20,351 nt of DNA from Gp6-AA40 sp050742535 (GTDB lineage: Bacteria; Acidobacteriota; Vicinamibacteria; Vicinamibacterales; UBA2999). Positions 1 through 7,215 of the stretch are shown here, piece by piece. Under the pieces are notes generated by a model, which ran no database searches, was not told the origin of the DNA, and saw only the letters and a list, made by a program, of their open reading frames with translations. The stretch covers positions 1 to 20,351 of the forward strand of contig JBOGIQ010000076.1 in NCBI GenBank assembly GCA_050742535.1, in the 5' to 3' direction. Position 1 is the first letter of the stretch. Every line of letters starts with the position of its first letter. Both the position numbers and the translations under genes were made by a program.

Positions 1-2911
1 AGTACGGTCCGTGCTTGGTGATGAACGCCGGCCATTTGGCGACCTGCCGGTGGCTGGCGAGGATGCCGCGATACGTCGTGCGCAGGTGTCCCTTCGTGAT
101 GCCCTGCGGGTGGCCGAGCAAGCTGCCGCTGACGCGCGAACGGAATGCCGTCCACATCGCGCGCTCGGCCGGCGTCAGCATCAGGCGGCGGCGCACGCCA
201 CGAAAAATCCGGCGGAGCAAACGCCCGAACCAGCCCGCCACGCGGCGGAAGAAGCCGCCAAGCCGGCCGAGGACGCTGCGCGCGCCGCTGGCGGCGGCGC
301 TCGCAAAACGCGACGCCAACCCGCGCAGGAATCCGACCAGCCGGCCGAACAGCTGCGACAGCGTGCGGACCACCGCACCGAGTGCGCGACCGACGGCGCC
401 GAGCGCGCTCGAGATCTGCCGGATGATGCCGACCGCGGCGCCGGCGCCGGCGGTGAAGTACGTGATCACCGCCTGCACGAGCACGCTGCCGGTAATTTTC
501 CCGAGCATCTCGCCGATCGCATCGTCGGCGCTCTCGAAGATCTCCATCATCTGGTTGGCGAGACTCCCGCCCAGACTGTGCGCGCCGGCCAGCGCGCCTT
601 CGATCGCGCAGCGGATCAGCTCGATGATGCGGCTCGGGTTCTCGAGCAGCTCGCCGAGGCCGCGGAGGATGTCGTCGATCCCGCCGAAGACACGGCCGGC
701 AAGCTCGGCGCCGAAGCAACGGATCGACTCGATCAGCTCACAGAGTCTGAGGCCAAGGCTGCTGAGGAAGTTCTGCAGCAGCGTTGGCAGCTCGAAGATC
801 GCCGCAATCGCCTGGAAGGGCGCGATGATGCCGTCCCACACGCCGAGCGCCAGGCCCTTCAGATAGCCGAACGCAAAGCTCGGACTCATGCCCGAGATGA
901 TTCGGGCCATCTTGTTCGAGACGTTCACCTTGCGCTGCAGCGAGAAGCTGAGGACCTTTTCCAGGAACCCGAGCGCGGCCGATTTGATGAGCGGCCACAG
1001 CAGGCCGAGCTGCGGCATCGGCGGCAGCGCTCGCAGCAGCCGGATCAGCAGGTCGAGGATGAAGTCGATGATCGGCCCCTTCAGGCACTCGGGAATCAAC
1101 CGCCAGATCGTGCCGAGCAGGAAGCCGACGATGCCAAATGGGTTGACGACAATGGCGATGAGCTGCTTGAGGCCGTCGAGCACGATGCCGAGAAAGCGGA
1201 TCAGCCGCTGCAGCAGCGAGCGCATGTTGCGCGACGCCCAGCGAAGGCCGCCGCGCGCCCAGTTGACGATGCGTTGGAACTGCTGGTGGGCGAACCGAAT
1301 CACCCGCCCGAGCGGCGACAGGATGCCGGTCGCCGCTTCCGCGGCGACCGCCACGATTCCGGCAACGCGGCTGATGATGCCGAGCAGCCAGTCGGCGGCG
1401 TTGACGAGCGCCTGCCCGACCGATTCGGCGGCGTTCATCAGCGCCGGCAGGACCGTGTTGACCAGGAAATGGCGCGCGCGCGGAATCAGGTTGAGGTCGT
1501 TCCAGCGCTGTGCCAGCCAGTCCCACGCCTGACGCAACCGCGGCCAGAGCAGCATGACGCCCAGGATCTGGCCGCCAGGGACGATCATCAGCAGCACTCC
1601 GGCCACGTTGCGCAGCGGTCCAAGCACGGGGCGGATGACGCTGGAGATCGCCTCGCCGACGGCCGTCGCCTTGTCGCGAATCCAGTTCCAGATGCCGCCG
1701 CCTTCTTCCTCGCCCTCTTCGGCGCGCACGCCAAAGAACGCCTTGACCCGATCCCAGACTCGGCCGACGGCCGCGCGGACGCGACGGATGACTGCGCCGA
1801 CGTCGCGCATGAAGCCGCGGAGGCTCTCCCAGATCCGCCCGCCGATGCCGCGCAGCAGGTCCATGATTGGCGCGCCGATCGACTGCCAGATGCTGCGGAA
1901 GAATCCGGTGACCTTGTCCGCGATGCTGCGAATCTTGTCGAACACGGGCTGCAGCGCGGTGCTGAAGAACTGGCGCACCTGCCGGGCCGCCGCGAGGATT
2001 CCGGAGCAGTCGCCCCGCGCGAGCTGGCCGGCAATGGCCGACATCCAGCCGACGGCCTGGCTGACGCGCGCGCCGAGGGCGTCGAAGTTGAAGATGCCGC
2101 GCAGCGGACCGAGCAGACCCTCGAACATCGCGCGCAGCCCGCGCTCGACCAGGTTGCGGATAAAGCCGGTGATGCCGTCGCGCTCGAGCAGGCGGGCGAA
2201 GTCGGGCCAGCGCTCGCGCACGAATCCGATCAGCGCCTCGCGCCCCATCTCGAGCAGATGCTCCCCGGCGTCGACGATGGCGCCGCCGACGGCGCGCGCG
2301 CCCGAGGCGACGGCGCGGCCCGCCGACCGGATCCCTGATCCCACGGCGCCCGCGGCACGCCGCGCGCGCCCGAGCAGATCGAGCTCCCAGCGCTGCGCCG
2401 AGGCAACCGGCGCAGCAGCGGCCGGACGGGCAGGCGCGACGGCACGGCCCGCTACCACCACTCCGGCAAAGCCCGGCCCGGCCAGTACCGGAGTGACCGT
2501 CGGTGCCGGCGCCGTTGTCGCCCGCGCCGCCCGAGGCGCGAACCCCTGCTGCACGACGTGGGTGACTTCGTGCGCGAGCAGCGCGACGTCGGACGGGCTC
2601 TCATGCGCCCCGAGCCAGATGTGATGGCGATGCGCGAGTGCCCGCGCGCCGATGCCGTGGACGCGATCGCGATCGAACGCGTGCGTGTGGACGCGTACGT
2701 GCCCGAGCGGCCGCTGCAGCGCAGCCTCGAGACGACGCCGCACCTCCGGCTCGAGCGGCCGTCCTGAATCGGCCGGACTCCAGTCGCGGGGATCGACGAC
2801 CGGCAGCGCCGCCACGCGGTCGGGCCGCTTCTTCCGCGTGCGGACGGCGACAGGCGGCGCCACCCGCGGCGCAAATGTCTTGTGCCGCCGCTGCTGCGGA
2901 ACCGCGCTCAT
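1..2911 (-). CDS. Large DUF4157 (eCIS core domain) protein, truncated by window edge
   Basis: Reading down from ATG 2911 gives 970 codons without a stop before the left edge, so the true gene is longer. A basic, Pro-rich leader (1-50) is followed by the DUF4157 domain at about 52-122: LEPEVRRRLEAALQRPLGHV, VRVHTHAFD, ALAHRHHIWLG and the zinc-protease-like HEVTH at 114-118 (2572-2558) ending VVQQ. Then comes a long Gly/Trp-rich amphipathic helical region. The most hydrophobic part is 576-710, including LKQLIAIVVNPFGIVGFLLG, PIIDFILDLLIRLLRALP and FAFGYLKGLALGVWDGIIAP. After residue 905 the sequence turns polar and basic (LTPAERAMWTAFRSRVSG, GHPQGITKGHLRTTYRGILA), perhaps a new C-terminal domain. 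DUF4157 is a hallmark of eCIS loci and is often N-terminal to effectors. Whether HEVTH is catalytic is unknown. It is the best candidate payload here. The start overlaps the ATPase stop as ATGA. Confidence 0.93.
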   Translation of the reverse strand, partial: MSAVPQQRRHKTFAPRVAPPVAVRTRKKRPDRVAALPVVDPRDWSPADSGRPLEPEVRRRLEAALQRPLGHVRVHTHAFDRDRVHGIGARALAHRHHIWLGAHESPSDVALLAHEVTHVVQQGFAPRAARATTAPAPTVTPVLAGPGFAGVVVAGRAVAPARPAAAAPVASAQRWELDLLGRARRAAGAVGSGIRSAGRAVASGARAVGGAIVDAGEHLLEMGREALIGFVRERWPDFARLLERDGITGFIRNLVERGLRAMFEGLLGPLRGIFNFDALGARVSQAVGWMSAIAGQLARGDCSGILAAARQVRQFFSTALQPVFDKIRSIADKVTGFFRSIWQSIGAPIMDLLRGIGGRIWESLRGFMRDVGAVIRRVRAAVGRVWDRVKAFFGVRAEEGEEEGGGIWNWIRDKATAVGEAISSVIRPVLGPLRNVAGVLLMIVPGGQILGVMLLWPRLRQAWDWLAQRWNDLNLIPRARHFLVNTVLPALMNAAESVGQALVNAADWLLGIISRVAGIVAVAAEAATGILSPLGRVIRFAHQQFQRIVNWARGGLRWASRNMRSLLQRLIRFLGIVLDGLKQLIAIVVNPFGIVGFLLGTIWRLIPECLKGPIIDFILDLLIRLLRALPPMPQLGLLWPLIKSAALGFLEKVLSFSLQRKVNVSNKMARIISGMSPSFAFGYLKGLALGVWDGIIAPFQAIAAIFELPTLLQNFLSSLGLRLCELIESIRCFGAELAGRVFGGIDDILRGLGELLENPSRIIELIRCAIEGALAGAHSLGGSLANQMMEIFESADDAIGEMLGKITGSVLVQAVITYFTAGAGAAVGIIRQISSALGAVGRALGAVVRTLSQLFGRLVGFLRGLASRFASAAASGARSVLGRLGGFFRRVAGWFGRLLRRIFRGVRRRLMLTPAERAMWTAFRSRVSGSLLGHPQGITKGHLRTTYRGILASHRQVAKWPAFITKHGPY

Positions 2912-5082
2912 TTGGTCCCGAGCGACGCGATGAACGCCGACATGCCCTCGCTGCCGTCGGCGAATCCTTCGCGCGCCAGCGGGTAGGCGGCGCCTGCCTT
3001 CCGATATTCGCTGCGGATTGCCTCTTCGAGGTGGCGCGTACCCACGGAGCCGCCGCCCTCCTCGAGGGCGAGCAGCGCGGCGTGCAGCGCCGCGTTGCGG
3101 AGCTGGCCGCCGGTCAGCTGGCAGAGCGACGCAATCCGCGTGAGGAACGCCGGCGATGCCTCGTGATCGGGTGGCAGGTGCAGATCGAGGATCTGCCACC
3201 GCTCCTCCGGCCGCGGCGGGAAGAACGGCACGACGACGTCCATTCGCCGCTGGAAGGCCGAATCGATGTTGTCGCCAAGGTTGGTCGTGACGACAACGAT
3301 TCCCTGGTAGGTCTCGAGGCGCTGCAGCAGATAGTTCGTCTCGAGGTTGGCGTAGCGATCGTTGGCCGATCGCACCTCGGTGCGCGAGCCGAGCAGGGCG
3401 TCGCCCTCGTCGAGCAGCAGCACGACGTCGAGCGCTTCGGCACGCGACAGAATGCGGTGCAGATTCTTTTCCGTCTCGCCGATGTACTTGTTGATGACGG
3501 CGGCCAGATCGACGCGATAGACGTCGAGGTCGAGCGCCGCGCCAAGGATGCGTGCCGCCAGCGTCTTGCCCGTGCCGCTCGTGCCGGTGAAGAGCGCGCG
3601 AACGCCGCGGTTGGCGCTGGCGCCGAAGCCGCGCCCGAGCCGGTCGAGCAGCCGTTCGCGGTGGCGGCACCGCGCGTCGAGCTCGTCGAGCTTCAACCGC
3701 GTCGCCTCGCAGGCGATCAGATCGCGCCACGATCCGCGCGCCTCGAGCCGTTCGGCCAGCGTGTCGAGCAGCTGCCGGTTGAGCGCGCGCGTCGCCTCCT
3801 GCACGTCGCCCAGGCGCACCTCGTCGCGCCCGTCGAGCCCGGCGTGGGCGGCGGCCATCGCCGCCGCGCGGCGAATGAATCCGCCGGCGAGCTGGAACCG
3901 GTCGGCGATGGCCGGCAGATCGCGCACCGGCCGGCCGTCGAGTGCGCGCCGCCACGATTCCTGCCGCAGCTCGGCGCGCGGCGGCGACAGGACCAGCGTC
4001 ACCGCGCCTTCGGCCGCCCGCTCGCCCAGGCCGCCCTCGAGTCCGAGGATCACGCCCTGTGGTCCGTGGTAGCCGCCGAGCGACGGCGGATCGGCGCTCT
4101 GTCCAGGCGACAGCTCGTAGGTGACAACCGGCAGCGACCGCGTCAGCGTGCACAACGGCCCGAGCAGCCGCGCACGCTCCTCGTCGTCCACCACCGCGCC
4201 GTCGAGCGCGATCATGTTCCGTCCCATTCCGCGGGCGACGGCGCCAAGCACCACCTCGGGCTCGGCACCCGGCCCGGAACGCACGACGGCAGTCCGTGCG
4301 CGCCCGTCGGCCAGCAGCGCCGGCAGCCGCTCGATGCGGGAAAGGAGATCCGGCGGCTGGATGAGATCGGCGGTGCGCGGCAGGTCGTCGATCGCCGTGT
4401 ACCGGAACCAGCGTGCCGGACGGCTCCGGCCGCCGGCGGCGAGTTGGTCGCGCGCGGCGTCCCACAACAGCGACGGCACACGCAGCACCCACTCCGATCG
4501 CGGCGATTCGCGATCGGGCGTGACGAGATAGCCCTCGTCGAGCAGGCCGCGGCATATCGACCAGGCGTCGGCCTCGCCCGGAATTGGTCCGTCGCTCACC
4601 ATCTGTCCGAGCAGCTCGAGGGTCGGCCGTCGGTACGACAGCGGCGCCAGCATGTCGGCGACCACGGTGCCGAAGCGTGAGTCCTCCTCCACCAGGCCCG
4701 CGGTCATGAACGCCAATCGGCCGACATAGCCGATGCCCGCGTGCGCGGCCAGATCCACGAGCGGTAATCGCCGTGAGCAGTGCGCTTCCCAGTCCGCGAG
4801 CGCCTCGCGCCACCAGTCAGCGGCGTCGCCCCAGGTGAGATCCTCGGGCATGTGTTCGCGCATCTCGTCGAAGTACTCGGCGAGAAACGGATAGCGTTCG
4901 AACGCCGCTTCCAGCGTGCCGCCGGCGGCCTCGTTGATCCGGCGCACGTGATTCAGCAGGTGGAAGATCGCGTCGTACAGACAGAGCACGAAATGGCCCG
5001 CCGGCGCCGGCGGCACTTCCGCAAACGCCGGAGTAGTGCCGGAAGGCGGCGCCACGGGCGGATCCGCGGTGATGGGCGTCAT
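2908..5082 (-). CDS. AAA+ ATPase of contractile injection system (Afp15-type), tandem with degenerate first domain
   Basis: A 724-aa protein. ATG 5082 overlaps the previous TGA (ATGA) and there is no clear ribosome site, so translation is probably coupled. Residues 30-250 are a helical N-terminal region. Residues 260-440 look like a first AAA domain without a working Walker A: SGPGAEPE stands at 269-276 where a P-loop would be. The second domain is intact, with Walker A GTSGTGKT (500-507), Walker B VVLLLDEGDAL (553-563), sensor 1 VVVTTNLGDN (597-606), and an arginine-finger-like QRRMD (611-615), followed by a helical lid. Homologues in Afp, PVC and related eCIS are ATPases required for assembly; they act in the cytosol, probably as hexamers. 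The start after 5361 in the same frame is shadow. The stop overlaps the DUF4157 gene start as ATGA at 2911-2908. Confidence 0.95.
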   Translation of the reverse strand: MTPITADPPVAPPSGTTPAFAEVPPAPAGHFVLCLYDAIFHLLNHVRRINEAAGGTLEAAFERYPFLAEYFDEMREHMPEDLTWGDAADWWREALADWEAHCSRRLPLVDLAAHAGIGYVGRLAFMTAGLVEEDSRFGTVVADMLAPLSYRRPTLELLGQMVSDGPIPGEADAWSICRGLLDEGYLVTPDRESPRSEWVLRVPSLLWDAARDQLAAGGRSRPARWFRYTAIDDLPRTADLIQPPDLLSRIERLPALLADGRARTAVVRSGPGAEPEVVLGAVARGMGRNMIALDGAVVDDEERARLLGPLCTLTRSLPVVTYELSPGQSADPPSLGGYHGPQGVILGLEGGLGERAAEGAVTLVLSPPRAELRQESWRRALDGRPVRDLPAIADRFQLAGGFIRRAAAMAAAHAGLDGRDEVRLGDVQEATRALNRQLLDTLAERLEARGSWRDLIACEATRLKLDELDARCRHRERLLDRLGRGFGASANRGVRALFTGTSGTGKTLAARILGAALDLDVYRVDLAAVINKYIGETEKNLHRILSRAEALDVVLLLDEGDALLGSRTEVRSANDRYANLETNYLLQRLETYQGIVVVTTNLGDNIDSAFQRRMDVVVPFFPPRPEERWQILDLHLPPDHEASPAFLTRIASLCQLTGGQLRNAALHAALLALEEGGGSVGTRHLEEAIRSEYRKAGAAYPLAREGFADGSEGMSAFIASLGTK

Positions 5083-7205
5083 GTGAAATGGAAGTAGATG
5101 ACGCGGCCGTACGCCGGCAGCCATCCGGGATCGCGATCGAGCCCGGCGCGCCGTGCACCAAGGTCCACTCGATCGAGACGGGTTACCAGGTCGACGTGGC
5201 TCGAGCTGACGTGCAGCTGGGCCGGCAGGAGCAGGATGTCCGCGATGCGCCGGTCGGAAGCACCGCCGCGGGTGAGCGGATCGATGCCGAGCGCGAGCAG
5301 CAGGCGCCGCCGCACGGCTGGTGCCATCGCCGCCGCCAGCCGGCCGATACGCTGAGGGCATCCCTTCGGCAGCTCAGGCAACGGTCTCCACGGGATCGAC
5401 GATTCCGGGCGGCGTCGAAGCAACGGAGGTGGCGCGTCCCAACCCAGCACGCGAGACAGCTCACGGCGCACCGCGACCGCGCCGTCGCCGCGACACGCAC
5501 GGTGGGCGACGAGATAGCCGCCGGTCGACCACACCCACACACGACCGCCGCGTTCCGCCCACGCGTATCGATCGCCAGCGTCCAGCAGCGACACCCAGTC
5601 GGCGGGAATGCGGTACGGCGGATCGATTCCGGTCCGGCGCGGTGTGCTCCACGCTGCGAGCCTCGGCAACAGCCGCCAGAGCGGATCGTCCGCGAACGAT
5701 GCGTAACGGCGGCCGAGCAGCGCTCGCGCCAGCACGTCGAGCGTGCCCCACGGTCCGCCCGCCGACGCGAGCGCCCACTGCTCCTCGAACGCGGCGGGCA
5801 ACCCAAGATTCTCGAGCGCGTGAACGAGGTAGAGCACGCCCCCGAGCCGGGTGTGCACGGTCTTGCCCGGAAACAGCGCCGCCGCGGCAGCGGCAGCCTC
5901 GTCAGCTGCGGCATCGGCGCTGCTCGCCTGCGCATCACGATCGCGCGCCTCGCGTTGCGCGTCCACCGCTGCTGCGTGCGCTCGGCCGGAATCAGGAGCG
6001 GCGGCGTCCCGGGCTCCACCCTCTGGCGATGGAGCCACGCGTCGTGCACGCCCGGGAGCGACATCGTCTGGAAGCAACGCCGGCGTGGCCGGCGACAGCG
6101 GCACATCGTTGGGAACCGACCCTGCCGGGGCGAGGTCGCGACGAACGTGCGGTGACGCGTTCACACGGGAATCGAACGGCGGCGCGGCAACTGTTGCCGC
6201 CGTAATGCCGTCGCGACGCTCAGTTCCCGGTCGCCGGCTGTCGACAGCGCCGCGCGACGCACCAGGCGGAGCACCGGGCACCTCGCGCCACGCTGGTGTC
6301 GGCGGTGTCGCTGCCGGCGCGGCGACGCGCTCGATCCACCAGCGCCTCCCTTGTGCCGCCGCTGCCGCGGAGCGCAATCGCGCTGGCGCTGCGTAAGTAC
6401 CTAACGCGACGCCGAACAGACACCGCACTTCGTGCGCGATGCGCTCGGTGGCAAGCTCGGGTGGCAGCCACGGACACCACGGTGCGGTCGCGTCGATAGC
6501 GGCCACCGACGACTCGACCGGCACAAATGCTCGAACAGCCTGCCCGCCGGTGATTTCGTCGTCGTGGCGGCCGTCCATCGTCGCGGGCGGCACGGCAATG
6601 TCGTCCGGAATCTGGTGCGTGCGCGCGAGTGCGGCAACAACCGCCAACGCGCGCGAACGCCCGATCCGCGAGGCAACGGCGGCCGCCTGGCCCCACCGCG
6701 ACGCGATCGTCAACGCGGCAGGCGTTTCGCGCGGCTGCGCGATCAGGGCGACGGCCGGATCTCGAACGCTCTGCTCGATCGCCGTCACGGGCAGGCCGAG
6801 CCGCGGCAGCACGCTACGCCACCACCAGCGGCCCGAGGCCTCACCGCGCGCGATGTCGCAGATGAGGCAGGCGATCATTTCCGCTTCGTCGGCAAACCTG
6901 ACCGCCGCTGGCGTGCCGGTAATGCGCCCCATTCCATCCGGCCGCGCCGCGCGGCTGGCAGCAGCGGCGAGCGCCTGCCGAACCGCGGCTTCCCACTGCG
7001 GACTCGGCCGGATCCGTTCGCCGCCGAATCCCCCAGGCAGCGGATCGCTCACGCGCCGGACGATCAGCACTGCAGACGGCGGAAGCGCCGGCGGTATCAG
7101 ATCCGCCGCCTGCAGTTCGCGTGCAGCGCGGAGCCGCAGTGCCGCCGAATCGGCTTCCGCGGACTGCAGCCGCAGCGTCGCAATCGCCAGGGTGCCCGGA
7201 CCCAT
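5079..7205 (-). CDS. eCIS-cluster protein of unknown function with conserved-looking C-terminus
   Basis: A 708-aa protein. ATG 7205 is chosen; a GTG directly before it (7208) would add one residue. The upstream GGGTGAG is weak. The N-terminal half (1-290) is helical and Trp-rich (WWWRSVLPRLGLPV at 127-140). Residues 295-445 form a low-complexity Pro/Ala/Arg linker ending in a poly-Ala run (EAAAAAAALFPG). The C-terminal half holds HTRLGGVLYLVHALENLGLP (451-470) and ends with RRAGLDRDPGWLPAYGRVIY plus FHFT. I recall this GLDRDPGW...GR...FHF ending from other eCIS clusters, where it is usually left unnamed. The gene sits directly before the AAA+ ATPase and overlaps it by ATGA, the place taken by the tape measure (Afp14) in the Afp locus. 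It lacks the long coiled coil expected of a tape measure, so that call is not made. Function unknown. Confidence 0.85.
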   Translation of the reverse strand: MGPGTLAIATLRLQSAEADSAALRLRAARELQAADLIPPALPPSAVLIVRRVSDPLPGGFGGERIRPSPQWEAAVRQALAAAASRAARPDGMGRITGTPAAVRFADEAEMIACLICDIARGEASGRWWWRSVLPRLGLPVTAIEQSVRDPAVALIAQPRETPAALTIASRWGQAAAVASRIGRSRALAVVAALARTHQIPDDIAVPPATMDGRHDDEITGGQAVRAFVPVESSVAAIDATAPWCPWLPPELATERIAHEVRCLFGVALGTYAAPARLRSAAAAAQGRRWWIERVAAPAATPPTPAWREVPGAPPGASRGAVDSRRPGTERRDGITAATVAAPPFDSRVNASPHVRRDLAPAGSVPNDVPLSPATPALLPDDVAPGRARRVAPSPEGGARDAAAPDSGRAHAAAVDAQREARDRDAQASSADAAADEAAAAAAALFPGKTVHTRLGGVLYLVHALENLGLPAAFEEQWALASAGGPWGTLDVLARALLGRRYASFADDPLWRLLPRLAAWSTPRRTGIDPPYRIPADWVSLLDAGDRYAWAERGGRVWVWSTGGYLVAHRACRGDGAVAVRRELSRVLGWDAPPPLLRRRPESSIPWRPLPELPKGCPQRIGRLAAAMAPAVRRRLLLALGIDPLTRGGASDRRIADILLLPAQLHVSSSHVDLVTRLDRVDLGARRAGLDRDPGWLPAYGRVIYFHFT

Positions 7206-7215
7206 CACTCACCCG

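Noticed and set aside
11..2338. 775-codon open frame on the plus strand
   Set aside because: It is antisense to the DUF4157 gene. Its product is compositionally odd (Arg, Ala, Asp, Glu and His only in bulk, no domain), while the minus strand shows DUF4157 with HEVTH and start-stop coupling to the ATPase.
2558..2572. HEVTH as proof of an active metalloprotease
   Set aside because: The motif fits a zinc site, but the third ligand and any activity cannot be judged from sequence alone, and DUF4157 proteins are not all shown to be proteases.
2638..4680. 680-codon open frame on the plus strand
   Set aside because: Antisense to the AAA+ ATPase, whose Walker motifs are unambiguous on the minus strand.
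5183..6106. 307-codon minus-strand frame inside the gene at 7205-5079
   Set aside because: It is an alternative frame of the same strand, Arg/Ser/Cys-rich, with no domain. The main frame contains the conserved C-terminal signature.
5079..7205. Calling the protein before the ATPase a tape measure protein
   Set aside because: Position matches Afp14, but there is no long coiled coil or helical repeat and the centre is a low-complexity linker. Left as unknown.
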